Below are positions 39,680 through 51,688 of a stretch of 64,000 nt of DNA, one piece after another. The stretch spans positions 124,001 to 188,000 of the forward strand of contig CAVUAN010000016.1 of assembly GCA_963739435.1 (NCBI GenBank), written 5' to 3'. The translations under genes and the position numbers were made by a program. Source of the DNA: CAVUAN01 sp963739435 (GTDB lineage Bacteria; Acidobacteriota; Thermoanaerobaculia; UBA5066; Gp7-AA6). The notes beneath the pieces are model-generated. The model saw nothing but the letters and a program-made list of their open reading frames with translations, did not search any database and was not told the origin of the DNA. Each line of letters opens with the position of its first letter. Position 1 is the first letter of the stretch.

Positions 39680-41325
39680 ATGAGCGTGGGCTGGCTCGCC
39701 GGTTATCGGAAGGCCTGGCTGAGACCCGACGTCATCGCCGGCCTGACCGCCGCAGCGGTCGTCATCCCCAAGGCCATGGCCTATGCCACCATCGCCGGGC
39801 TGCCCGTCGAGATCGGCCTCTACACGGCGTTTCTGCCCATGCTCGTCTACGCCGTGCTCGGCACGTCGCGCGTTCTGAGCGTCAGCACCACGACCACGAT
39901 CGCGATCCTGACCGGAGCCAACCTCGCCGGGGCCGTCCCGGCCGGCGATTCCGCCGCGCTGCTACGCGCCTCGGCCACCCTGACGCTGATCGTCGGAGCG
40001 ATCCTGGTAGCGGCCTGGGTTCTGCGGCTCGGGTTCGTCGCCAACTTCATCTCCGAGCCGGTCCTGGTTGGATTCAAAGCCGGGATCGGGGTCGTCATCG
40101 TCCTCGACCAGATCCCGAAGCTGCTCGGCTTCCACATCCCGAGGGGTTCCTTTCTCAAGAATCTGGCCGCGACCGTCGGGCATCTCCCCCAGACGCGGCC
40201 GCGACCCTCGCCGTGGCGGTCGCCATGATCGCGATCCTCGTCGGCCTCGAGCATTTCTTCCCGCGGTTGCCGGCGCCGCTCGTGGCCGTCGCGGCCGGCA
40301 TCGCCGGCGCCCGCCTGCTCGGGCTGAAGGCACTGGGCGTCGAGCTGGTGGGCCACATTCCAACGGGCTTCCCCTCGCTCACTCTCCCGGATTTTTCGCT
40401 CACGGACGCTCTCTGGTCCGGAGCCGTGGGCATCGCCCTGATGAGCTTCACCGAGACAGTTGCCGCCGGCCGCGCCTTCGCCCGAGACGACGACCAGCCC
40501 CCCCGGGCCAACCGGGAGCTTTTCGCGACCGGGCTCGGAAACGCAGCAAGTGCCTTCCTGGGAGCCATGCCCTCGGGCGGCGGCACGTCCCAGACGGCGG
40601 TCAACCGCCATGCGGGCGCTCACACGCAGCTCGCCGAGGTCGTGACGGCAGCCGCCACGCTCGCGACGATGTTTCTGCTGGCTCCCCTGATCGGCTCGAT
40701 GCCTCAGGCGACGCTGGCCGCCGTGGTCGTCGTCTACTCGATCGGCCTGATCAAGCCGGCGGAGTTTCGCGCGATCCTCCGGGTCCGGCGCACGGAGTTC
40801 CTCTGGGCGCTCGCTGCCCTTGCAGGCGTCATGCTCTTCGGAACGCTCAAGGGGATCCTCGTCGCGATCGTCCTGTCGCTCGTCGCGCTGGCCTACCAGG
40901 TGGCGGACCCGCCCGTGCACGTCCTGGGGCGCAAGCCGGGCACGAACGTCTTCCGGCCGCGCTCGAAGGAGCATCCGGAAGACGAGTCCTTCCCGGGCTG
41001 CCTGCTCCTGCGGCTCGAGGGCCGGGTCTTCTTCGCCAACGCCGAGCGCATCGGAGAGAAGATTCGCGCGCTCATCGCCGAGGCGAAGCCAGGAGTTGTG
41101 GTCCTCGACCTCGGCGCCGTCTTCGACTTCGAGTACACGGCCCTCAAGATGCTGACCGAGGGCGAGAAAAGGAGTCGGGAGCAAGGCATCGAGCTGTGGC
41201 TCGCGCGCCTGAACCCGGAGGTCCTGGAAATGGTCCAGCGGTCTCCGCTCGGCCAGACCCTGGGCCGCGACCGGATGTTCTTCAACCTCGAGATGGCCGT
41301 CGAGCGGTATCGAGCCCGAGGTTGA
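39680..41325 (+). CDS. SulP family anion permease with STAS domain, frameshifted near 40192
   Basis: A sulfate/bicarbonate-type transporter. The first frame gives the family start (PDVIAGLTAAAVVIPKAMAY, helix 1) through FLKNLAATVGHLP. Near 40192 it shifts; the next frame continues without loss (ATLAVAVAMIAILVGLEHFF) to the end, including SGGGTSQTAVNRHAG and a C-terminal STAS domain (VVLDLGAVFDFEYTALKML). About 548 residues if repaired. One base accounts for the break. It is 10 bases from ppk2 and likely co-transcribed with it. The transported anion is not evident. Confidence 0.85.
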
Positions 41326-41399
41326 GGTCCCCGCGCAGAGTCTCGGCTTGCGAGGAGCGGTTTTGGCGATATAGTCACGACGTCGAATAAGGAGAAGCC

Positions 41400-42695
41400 A
41401 TGGAGCCCAATTCTTCTCGACCCCGACGCTCGATTCCGCCGTTCCGTGGGCTCGTAGCGCTCGTCTGTTCGGCGCTTCTCGCCTACGGCGACGCCGCCTT
41501 CTTCGCGCAGGCGGCTGCCCAGGAAGCGCCGGCCGAAGCGCCGGCCGAGAAGATTCCGCCGGACCAGCTCGATTCGCTGGTGGCCCCGATCGCCCTCTAT
41601 CCCGATCCGCTCCTGGCGCAGACGCTCGCCGCGTCCACCTACCCGCTCGAGCTCATCCAGCTTCAGCAGTGGCTGGCGAAAAACCCGACCTTGAAGGACA
41701 AGGCGCTGGCCGACGCGGTGGCCAAGCAGCCCTGGGACCCGTCCATCCAGTCGATGGCGGCGGTTCCCGAGCTGGTCAAGCGGCTCGCCGATGACATCCA
41801 GTGGACGACGCAGCTCGGCGACGCCTTCCTGGACCAGCAGAGCGACGTCATGGAGGCTGTCCAGCGGATGCGCAAGAAAGCCGACGAAAAAGGCGCGTTG
41901 AAGTCCAACGAGCAGCAGACGGTCGAGACGAAGACCGTCGAGAGCAAGACCGTCATCGTCGTCCAGCCCACGAACCCCGAAGTCATCTACGTCCCTTCCT
42001 ACAATCCGACTGTCGTCTACCCTCCCCCGGTCTACCCGTACCCGCCGGTCTACTACCCGCCTTACTACGCGGGCGCCGCGCTGGTCTCCTTCGGCGTCGG
42101 CATGGCGATGGGCGCGGCCATCTGGGGCGGATCCTGCTGCGGCTGCGGCTGGGGCGGGGGCGGGAACAACACGATCAATATCAACAACAACAACAACTTC
42201 AACAAGAACACGAACGTCAACCGTGGCCAGGGCGGCGGCAACCGCGGCCAGGGCGGTAGCGGCAACTGGTCACACAACTCCCAGCATCGCGGCGGCGCCC
42301 CTTACTCGAACAAAGCGACGGCCAGCAAGTACGGCGGGTCGACCCAGGGAGGGCGTGGGTCAGGCGGCGGAGCGAGCGCCACGAACCGTGGCGGCGGAGC
42401 CGGAGCCGGCGCATCGAGCCGCGGCGGAGCCGGAGCGGGTCCCAGCGCGGGCGCATCCAGCCGCGGCGGCGGAGCCGGGTCGGGCGCATCGAGCCGCGGC
42501 GGCGGAGCGAGCCCCAGCGCGAGCTCATCGAGCCGCGGAGGCGGCGGCGGGGGCTCCTCGGCCATGGGGGGCGGCTCGGGCGGCTTCAGCGGCAGCAGCG
42601 CAAGATCGAGCAGCTCCCGAGGCTCCTCGAGCATGAGCGGGGGCGGGGGCTCGAGGGGCGGCGGCGGGGGCCGCGGCGGCGGAGGTCGGAGATGA
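41400..42695 (+). CDS. DUF3300 domain protein with Asn- and Gly/Ser-rich tail (copy 1)
   Basis: A 431-residue secreted or envelope protein. After an N-terminal hydrophobic segment comes the DUF3300 domain (LDSLVAPIALYPDPLLAQTL near residue 57, WDPSIQSMAAVPELVKRLAD near 110, EVIYVPSYNPTVVYPPP near 195). Then a Tyr/Pro stretch, a Gly-rich hydrophobic stretch, an Asn tract (NTININNNNN near 260) and about 150 residues of Gly, Ser, Ala and Arg. The low-complexity tail is encoded by imperfect tandem repeats. The stop overlaps the ATG of the DUF2950 gene. Function unknown; the pairing with DUF2950 recurs at 44813-47002. Confidence 0.85.
   Translation: MEPNSSRPRRSIPPFRGLVALVCSALLAYGDAAFFAQAAAQEAPAEAPAEKIPPDQLDSLVAPIALYPDPLLAQTLAASTYPLELIQLQQWLAKNPTLKDKALADAVAKQPWDPSIQSMAAVPELVKRLADDIQWTTQLGDAFLDQQSDVMEAVQRMRKKADEKGALKSNEQQTVETKTVESKTVIVVQPTNPEVIYVPSYNPTVVYPPPVYPYPPVYYPPYYAGAALVSFGVGMAMGAAIWGGSCCGCGWGGGGNNTININNNNNFNKNTNVNRGQGGGNRGQGGSGNWSHNSQHRGGAPYSNKATASKYGGSTQGGRGSGGGASATNRGGGAGAGASSRGGAGAGPSAGASSRGGGAGSGASSRGGGASPSASSSSRGGGGGGSSAMGGGSGGFSGSSARSSSSRGSSSMSGGGGSRGGGGGRGGGGRR
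42380..42545. repeat. Imperfect tandem repeats coding a Gly/Ser/Ala tail
   Basis: Units of roughly 24-36 bases built on GCATCGAGCCGCGGCGG and GGAGCCGG recur about five times within the DUF3300 gene, encoding GASSRGGxA-type repeats. Such repeats can change length by slippage while staying in frame. Confidence 0.6.
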
Positions 42696-43675
42696 GCACC
42701 ATGAAGCACCGGCTTGGTACGGGTATCGTTTGCGCCCTCCTCTTGGCGCCCGCGCTCGAAGCAACGGCGCAGGAAGCCAAGAAGTCTGCGACCCCGAAAG
42801 CAGCGCCGCAGCAGACCTTCGACACGCCGAAGGCGGCTGCCGACGCGCTGGTCGCAGCGGCCGCGAGCTACGACCTGCCCGCCTTGAAGAAGATCCTCGG
42901 GCCGGACGGCGAGGCCCTCGTCGTCACGAAGGACCCGGTTCAGGACAAGAATCAGCTCGCGGCATTCGCGGCCACGGCAAAAGAAAAGAGCGAAATCGTC
43001 CCCGAGCCGAAGAACCCGAACCGAGCGATCCTCACAATCGGAGACCAGGACTGGCCGATGCCGATCCCTATCGTCAAGAAGGACGGCAAGTGGGTTTTCG
43101 ATTCGAAGGCCGGGCGGAAGGAAGTGCTCTACCGCCGCATCGGGGGCAACGAGCTCGATGCCATCGAGGCCTGCCACAACTACGTCGAGGCGCAGCAGGA
43201 GTACGCGGCCGAGAAGCACGACGGCTCGAAGCTCAACCAGTACGCCCAGAAGGTCATCAGCACTGAAGGCAAGCAGGACGGCCTCGTGTGGCGCAACGCC
43301 GATGGGACCTTCGGAGGACCGCTGAGTGAAGGGCTCGGCGAGGCGATCGCCCAGGGCTATTCAAAAAAGGCTGATCCGTTCCACGGCTACTATTTCAAGA
43401 TCTTGAAGGGCCAGGGCCCGGCGGCGCCGCTCGGAAAGATCGACTTCGTCGTGGAGGGGGTCATGATCGGCGGCTTCGCGCTCGTCGCGGCGCCGTCCGA
43501 CTACCGGGTGACCGGCGTGATGACCTTCATCGTCAGTCACAACGGCATCGTCTACCAGAAGGACCTCGGGCCAACGACTCTCGAGGCGTTCAAGAAGATG
43601 GAGCTCTACAACCCCGACAAGACGTGGCACCCGGTGGACGCGACGTCCACGCGCGAAGCGGCTGCCACCCAGTAG
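42692..43675 (+). CDS. DUF2950 family secreted protein (copy 1)
   Basis: A 327-residue secreted protein with a signal peptide (cleavage near ALEATAQE) and the DUF2950 domain: FDTPKAAADALVAAAASYD near residue 42, a central YRRIGGNELDAIEACHNYV block and the C-terminal PSDYRVTGVMTFIVSHNGIV region with KDLGP. Function unknown. It is translationally coupled to the DUF3300 gene (ATGA). The two gene families are often neighbours, which suggests a shared envelope task. Confidence 0.86.
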   Translation: MSTMKHRLGTGIVCALLLAPALEATAQEAKKSATPKAAPQQTFDTPKAAADALVAAAASYDLPALKKILGPDGEALVVTKDPVQDKNQLAAFAATAKEKSEIVPEPKNPNRAILTIGDQDWPMPIPIVKKDGKWVFDSKAGRKEVLYRRIGGNELDAIEACHNYVEAQQEYAAEKHDGSKLNQYAQKVISTEGKQDGLVWRNADGTFGGPLSEGLGEAIAQGYSKKADPFHGYYFKILKGQGPAAPLGKIDFVVEGVMIGGFALVAAPSDYRVTGVMTFIVSHNGIVYQKDLGPTTLEAFKKMELYNPDKTWHPVDATSTREAAATQ

Positions 43676-43702
43676 GGGGCAGGCGGTGCCCGGAGATCGC
43701 CC

Positions 43703-44788
43703 ATGAGCCGTGTTCTCGCAGAGCTCCGCGAGAACCGCATGTACTGGCTTCTGGTGTTCGTGCCGGCCGTCCTGATTGCGGAGCATCTGCGCCCCGAAGC
43801 CCACACGGCCCTCTTTCTGGTGTCGGTGGCCGCCATCGTTCCGCTCGCCGCGCTGCTGAGCCGCGCAACGGAAAGCGTGGCCGCGAAGACCGGGGACGCC
43901 GTCGGCGGCCTCTTGAACGCCACGCTCGGCAACCTGACCGAGCTCGTCATCGCGATCACGGCTCTGCGCGCCGGGATGCTCGACCTCGTGAAAGCGTCCA
44001 TAACCGGAGCCATCGTGACCAACAGCCTGTTCATGCTGGGCGGCGCGTTCCTGCTCGGCGGCCTGAAGTACCACAAGCAGGAATTCAACCCGGCCAACGC
44101 GCGCACCCAGGCCGGGATGCTGCTGCTGGCAACAGTCGCCCTCGTCGTCCCGTCCGCGGTTGCTCACGTGGATAGGCTGAACGTCGCCTCCGTGATGCGC
44201 CCGCTCTCCGTCGGACTGTCCTGCATCCTCCTCGTGACCTACGGGCTCAGCCTGCTCTTCTCGCTCAAGACCCATCGCGACATCTTCAAGAGCGTCGGCG
44301 GTGAAGAGCACGGGGAAACACCCTGGCCCCTTCCCATGGCCCTCGGTGCGCTCGCGATCGCGACGCTTTTCATCGCCCTCGTCAGCGAGATCTTCGTGGA
44401 ATCGGTGCAGCAGGCAGCCGTCACCCTCGGGATGTCGAAGGCGTTCGTCGGGTTCATCGTGGTGTCGCTGGTCGGCGCAGCAGCCGAGATGACCACCGCT
44501 TTCTCGGCGGCCCGCAAGAACCGTGTCGATCTCGCCGTCGGGGTCGCGATGGGCAGCTCCGCGCAGATCGCCCTCTTCGTGGCCCCGGTTCTCCTGATCC
44601 TGAGCTACTTCGTGTCGCCGGCGCCCATGGACCTGAACTTCGGAGGGGGCCAGGTGCTGCTCGTTCTTCTCACGACCCTGACTGTCTCGTTCGTGGTCTC
44701 GAACGGGCGCTCCGCCTGGTACTCCGGCGTCGAGCTTCTCGCCGTGTATGCCATCTTCGCCGTCACGGCTTACCTGATTCCGAGCTAG
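43703..44788 (+). CDS. cax: Calcium/proton exchanger, Cax family
   Basis: A 361-residue inner-membrane antiporter that exports Ca2+ in exchange for H+. Two alpha repeats are visible: LLNATLGNLTELVIAITALR near residue 70 and VGAAAEMTTAFSAARKNRVD near 258, followed by VGVAMGSSAQIALFVAP. The second repeat has GAAAEM where most Cax proteins have GNAAEH, a small deviation. It lies between the two DUF3300-DUF2950 pairs, 27 bases after the first and 24 before the second, so all five genes probably form one transcript. Confidence 0.92.
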   Translation: MSRVLAELRENRMYWLLVFVPAVLIAEHLRPEAHTALFLVSVAAIVPLAALLSRATESVAAKTGDAVGGLLNATLGNLTELVIAITALRAGMLDLVKASITGAIVTNSLFMLGGAFLLGGLKYHKQEFNPANARTQAGMLLLATVALVVPSAVAHVDRLNVASVMRPLSVGLSCILLVTYGLSLLFSLKTHRDIFKSVGGEEHGETPWPLPMALGALAIATLFIALVSEIFVESVQQAAVTLGMSKAFVGFIVVSLVGAAAEMTTAFSAARKNRVDLAVGVAMGSSAQIALFVAPVLLILSYFVSPAPMDLNFGGGQVLLVLLTTLTVSFVVSNGRSAWYSGVELLAVYAIFAVTAYLIPS

Positions 44789-44812
44789 GATCCACCCCGG
44801 AGGAAGCGACCC

Positions 44813-46027
44813 ATGCTCCAGACGCTTCGTGCGGAATTGGCGGGAACGCGAGGTGCGGTCCTCGTCGCGACGCTCAGCGCCCTGCTGGCTGCCCCGGCCG
44901 GCACGATTCTGGCCGCGCAGGAGGCGCAAGCGGCTGCGGCGCCAGAGGAGTCGGTCAAGCTCTCGAATGACCAGCTCGACGCCCTGGTCGCCCCCATCGC
45001 CCTCTATCCCGACCCGCTGCTCGCGCAGTGCCTGGTCGCTTCGACGTACCCGATCGACATCGTCGAGGCGCAGCAGTGGTTGCCGAAGAACGCCAGCCTC
45101 AAAGGAGACGCGCTGGTCGAAGCGGCGCAGAAGGAAGACTGGGACCCGAGCGTCCAGGCTCTGGTTTCGATTCCGGACGCGCTGAAGGTCCTCTCCGAGA
45201 ACATCGCATGGACCACGGATCTTGGCGATGCGTTCCTGGCTCAGCAGAGCGAGGTCATGGACGCGGTCCAGCGCCTGCGTGCCAAAGCCAAGGACTCGGG
45301 CAAGCTCACGTCCACCGATCAGCAGAAGGTCGAAACGAAAACGGAGGAATCGAAGACCGTCATCGAGATCCAGCCCGCGAGCACCGAGGTCGTCTACGTT
45401 CCCTCGTACAGCCCGTCCGTCATCTGGGGAGTGGGGTACTACCCCTACCCCCCGCTCTACTACCCGCCCTACTACGGGGGCGCGTGGCTCGGCTTCGGCG
45501 TCGGGATCGCCATCGGTATCGGGATTTCCGGAGGATGGGGCTGGGGCTGCGGATGGCACGGGGGCGGAAACACGATCAACATCAACAACAACAACAACTA
45601 CATCAACCACAACAACGTGAGGAACAACTCGAACCGGAGCGGCAACAGCAACTGGCAGCACAACGCGCAGCAGCGCGGCGGCGCCCCCTACAAGGACAAG
45701 GCCACGGCCAGCAAGTACGGCGGCGGGGCCCGCGGCGACTCTCCGCAGGCCCGTCAGTCCCAGGCGCAGGGCCGCCAGTCGGGAGGCTTCGATCGGGGCG
45801 GAGCGAGCGCGGGCAGCATGGACCGGGGCGGATCCAGCGGCGCATACCGTGGCGGCAGCTCGAGCAGCTATGCTGGCAGCCGCGACGTACCGTCCAGCAG
45901 CCGGGGCAGCGGCGCCTTCGGAGGGTCGATGAGCGGAAGCAGCGCCAGGTCCTCGAGCTCGCGCGGCTCCTCGAGCATGGGCGGCATGCGCGGCGGCGGC
46001 GGCGGGCGCGGCGGCGGGCGGCGGTAG
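44813..46027 (+). CDS. DUF3300 domain protein with low-complexity tail (copy 2)
   Basis: A 404-residue paralogue of the product of 41400, with signal peptide (cleavage near AAQEAQA), the DUF3300 core (LDALVAPIALYPDPLLAQCL near residue 53, VVYVPSYSPSVIWG near 195), the Tyr/Pro stretch YPYPPLYYPPYYGG, an Asn tract and a Gly/Ser/Arg tail. The core is clearly diverged from copy 1. The final residues are nearly the same (SSARSSSSRGSSSM followed by Gly/Arg), so the extreme C-terminus is under constraint. Function unknown. Confidence 0.85.
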   Translation: MLQTLRAELAGTRGAVLVATLSALLAAPAGTILAAQEAQAAAAPEESVKLSNDQLDALVAPIALYPDPLLAQCLVASTYPIDIVEAQQWLPKNASLKGDALVEAAQKEDWDPSVQALVSIPDALKVLSENIAWTTDLGDAFLAQQSEVMDAVQRLRAKAKDSGKLTSTDQQKVETKTEESKTVIEIQPASTEVVYVPSYSPSVIWGVGYYPYPPLYYPPYYGGAWLGFGVGIAIGIGISGGWGWGCGWHGGGNTININNNNNYINHNNVRNNSNRSGNSNWQHNAQQRGGAPYKDKATASKYGGGARGDSPQARQSQAQGRQSGGFDRGGASAGSMDRGGSSGAYRGGSSSSYAGSRDVPSSSRGSGAFGGSMSGSSARSSSSRGSSSMGGMRGGGGGRGGGRR

Positions 46028-46042
46028 GCCCAAGGAGCAAAC

Positions 46043-47002
46043 ATGCGCAAGCTGAAACTTCACTCTCTCCTGTCGCTGACGAGCCTCGCGGCCCTTCTTG
46101 CTGCTGCCGGCTGGCTCCAGCCCCTCGTCCTCGGCGCGCAGAATGCGCCAGCCCCCGCCCAGCTCACGTTCGACACGCCGAAACACGCGGCCGAGGCCCT
46201 TCTTAAGGCGGCGGAGGCCGCCGACGTTCCGGCGCTCCTCAAGATCTTCGGGCCCGACGGCAAGGACATCGTCTCCTCGGGCGACCCCGTCAGGGACAAG
46301 AACGACTTCAAGCGGTTCGCCAGCAAGGCGCGCGAGAAAATGGAAATCACATTCGATCCCGCCGACCCCAAGCGGGCGATCCTCAATGCCGGCAACGACG
46401 ACTGGCCGATGCCCGTTCCGATCGTCGAGAAGCAGGGCAAGTGGCGCTTCGACGCGAAGGAAGGCAAGAGGGAGATCCTGGCCCGGCGCATCGGGGGTAA
46501 CGAGCTCAATACGATTTCACTGCTCCGCGGCTACGTCGAGGCCCAGAAGGAATACGCCGCGGAGCTGCACGACGGAAGCAAAATGCGCCAGTACGCGCAG
46601 ACGGCGATCAGCAGCCCCGGCAAGCAGAACGGCCTGTCGTGGCGGGACGCGGACGGGAAACCGGCCGGGCCGATGGGCGACGTGGTGGCAAAGGCCATCG
46701 CGGCGGGCTACACGAAGAGAGCGGAGCCCTACAACGGCTATCACTTCCGGACCCTCACGGCCCAGGGCTCGGCGGCGCGGCTGGGCGCCCGCAACTACAT
46801 CTTCAACGGCATGATGATCGGCGGCTTCGCCGCGATCGCCTGGCCCGCGACCTACGGGGTCACCGGGGTCCAGACCTTCATGGTGAACAACGACGGCCTG
46901 GTGTACCAGAAGGACCTCGGCCCGGACACGGCGAAGATCGCGCCGGCGATCAAGAAGTTCGACCCGGACAAGACCTGGACCGTCACCAAAGACGAAGAGT
47001 AG
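46043..47002 (+). CDS. DUF2950 family secreted protein (copy 2)
   Basis: A 319-residue secreted protein, paralogue of 42692-43675, with the same blocks: TFDTPKHAAEALLKAAEAAD, ARRIGGNELNTISLLRGYVE and a C-terminal PATYGVTGVQTFMVNNDGLV segment. Signal peptide with cleavage near LGAQNA. It starts 15 bases after the second DUF3300 gene. The pair duplication shows that the two proteins have evolved as a unit. Function unknown. Confidence 0.86.
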   Translation: MRKLKLHSLLSLTSLAALLAAAGWLQPLVLGAQNAPAPAQLTFDTPKHAAEALLKAAEAADVPALLKIFGPDGKDIVSSGDPVRDKNDFKRFASKAREKMEITFDPADPKRAILNAGNDDWPMPVPIVEKQGKWRFDAKEGKREILARRIGGNELNTISLLRGYVEAQKEYAAELHDGSKMRQYAQTAISSPGKQNGLSWRDADGKPAGPMGDVVAKAIAAGYTKRAEPYNGYHFRTLTAQGSAARLGARNYIFNGMMIGGFAAIAWPATYGVTGVQTFMVNNDGLVYQKDLGPDTAKIAPAIKKFDPDKTWTVTKDEE

Positions 47003-47025
47003 GCCGGGCGGGAAGGAGCCTTCAC

Positions 47026-47725
47026 ATGCGGAACACCGGGCTGATCGTTCTGGTGGCGCTAGTCTTCGCCGGCGGTGCTCAGGGCCAGCAGCCTTCAGCT
47101 CAGCACCCCGTCGGAAAGCAGACCCAGGCCGAGGAGCCGCTCGACATCTACCAGATCGACCTCAATCCGACGGGGACCGGATTCGCCCTCACCAAGCCCG
47201 TTCTGGAAGGGAACGTCTACGTGTTCAAAGTCTGGCCGGACCGGGCGACCATCCGCCTTCCCGTGTCGAGGGTCAAGAAGATGGTCCGGCGAATGAAGGA
47301 AATTGAAGACGAGGTGATCTACAGGATCGACCTCGTTCCAACCGGCCAGATGATCGCCCGCGACCACCCGACAAAGCAGGGAACGACATATGTGTTCCAC
47401 GCCTGGCGCGGGGGCACGTTCATGAGCGTGCGCCAGACGGACGTGCAGAAGATCACACGCGTTGCGGGGCTCGAGGCCTTCAAGGTCCACCTGCAACAGA
47501 TTGGCGCCAAGCCCACCGGCAACCTGCCGATGGAGGGAGGCGACCCGGCGACTACGATTCCGGTCGCCCCGTCCTCCGGCGCCCAGGGCTCGAGCTCGGG
47601 TCAGGGTCTGACTGCCAGGCAATTGGATCTACCAGGGGGTTCCAGGAGTGACGGATGCCTGGGCGCCGCCGTCTGCCGTCATCGACTCGCCCGGCGGCGT
47701 GCCGAGGGCTCAGCCTCACTCCTGA
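47026..47725 (+). CDS. Secreted protein of unknown function, frameshifted near 47618
   Basis: Starts MRNTGLIVLVALVFAGGAQG (signal peptide) after GGAAGGAGCC. The mature part has two similar beta-rich stretches: IYQIDLNPTGTGFALTKPV and IYRIDLVPTGQMIARDHPT, each followed by YVFK/YVFH and a V-K/I-T motif, so it looks like an internal duplication. Near 47618 the frame shifts: the next frame reads GNWIYQGVPGVTDAWAPPS and stops at 47725, 13 bases from the convergent porin gene. Without the shift the frame would run on into that gene. Not recognised as a known family. Confidence 0.62.
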
Positions 47726-47738
47726 GAGGGCCGCCCGA

Positions 47739-48980
47739 CTACGGGTTCTGCCTCCCAGGTCGAAAGAGAAGCTGTACTTCGCCGAAAAGACGACGCGGAA
47801 GTCGTTCACACCGAAACCGTCGGAGAAGTTCTGCCTGCGGCCCCACTGGAGCTCGAGGCCCGTCATCACGTTCTTCACGGGATAGAAGAGCAGGTTGGCC
47901 AGAGCGTACTGCCCGCTCTTGAAGGCCGAAGGCAGCTGCCCGTCGCTGTTGGTGATGTCGAGGCGCGAATAGCCGACCGCGCTCGAGAACTTCTCGCTCC
48001 ACTTGAAGTCGTAGAACGCGACCATGCCGAAGACCGGCAGAGCTTCGCCGACGACCGGCCGGCCCGGATCGCCGAAGTTCTCCCGGGCCCCGACGTCTGC
48101 CGGCGCGTCTCTCATGTAGGTCTCGATAGCCTTCCCGTACGAGGCCTCGAGCTTCAACTTGCCCGTCTTCGTGAGGTTGAGGACCGAGCTCAGGTTCAGG
48201 CCCCAGCCGATCGTGTGCCCCGACAGGTCGTACTGGTCCTTGAGCGTGTCCGTCCAGCCGACGTAGCGAACGATTCCGGCGAGCTGGACGTGCCCCCACG
48301 ACTCCCCGTAGCGGAACTGAGCCGTGAAGTCCGGGTAGGGGAAATGGCCCTGGATGTTCTGCAGCTCGATCCGGCCCTTGAACTCGCCGCTGTCGCCGCT
48401 GCGCTCCCGGCCGCTCCAGCGCGAAGACGAGACGCGTGTCGCCCTGGATCGGTGTCCAGCGGATCTGGATGTTGCGGTAGATAGACCATCCCGTTCGGCC
48501 CCCAGAACTCCAGGGAATCCGGGAAGACGTCCCCGTCCATGAAGACGCTGTTGGTCTGGCCGGCCAGGAACTGTCCGAGCTCGCCCCACGCCCGGCGCAG
48601 GTGAAACGTCGTCTCGCCCGCGTCGGCGCCGACCCCCAGGAGGTCGAACTCGAATTCCGTCTTGAGCTCACCGAGACTCGTCGGCAGCCAGGAGCGAACG
48701 CCGAAGCGGCTCGGCCGCACGCTCGCCCAGAGGTTACCGTTCTGCTCCGAACTCGTTCGGAAAGGACGGGAGCTTCGACGGACGCTCGACGTCGTACCAG
48801 TCCGGATTCGTCTGGTTGATGTCGTAGATCGTGTTGACGCTGGCGAAGCCGTAGATCTGCATGCGGAGCCCGGACTTCGGCTCGGGGTTTGCCGGGGGCT
48901 CGGCCGCTGTTTGCGCCAGGAAACACGCCGCCCGGAGCGTCCACAGCAGAACCGCGGCGATCGGAAGCGCCGCGGCTCGC

Positions 48981-48994
<14 letters not shown>
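47739..48994 (-). CDS. DcaP-like outer-membrane porin (copy 1), several frame shifts
   Basis: An outer-membrane porin, likely for dicarboxylates. GTG start at 48994 overlaps the end of the iron-sulfur subunit gene by 14 bases. Homologous blocks shared with the porin at 58530-59796 occur in order but in different frames: MQIYGFASVNTIYDINQTNP, then LPTSLGELKTEFEFDLLGVG after about 48737, NIQIRWTPIQGDTRLVFALE after about 48480, RIELQNIQGHFPYPDF after about 48410, and the end DLGGQNP after about 47750. About 415 residues if repaired. It closes the dicarboxylate cluster on the 3' side. Confidence 0.7.
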
Positions 48995-51675
<2,681 letters not shown>

Positions 51676-51688
51676 GCGACCTCCCGGA

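Noticed and set aside
42380..42545. Regularly spaced repeats that might be a CRISPR array
   Set aside because: The repeats are imperfect, without unique spacers, in frame and code the Gly/Ser tail of a DUF3300 protein.
43361..46186. A 941-codon minus-strand open frame opposite DUF2950, cax and DUF3300
   Set aside because: Antisense shadow; composition is low-complexity and no domain is seen, whereas the plus strand genes are recognisable.
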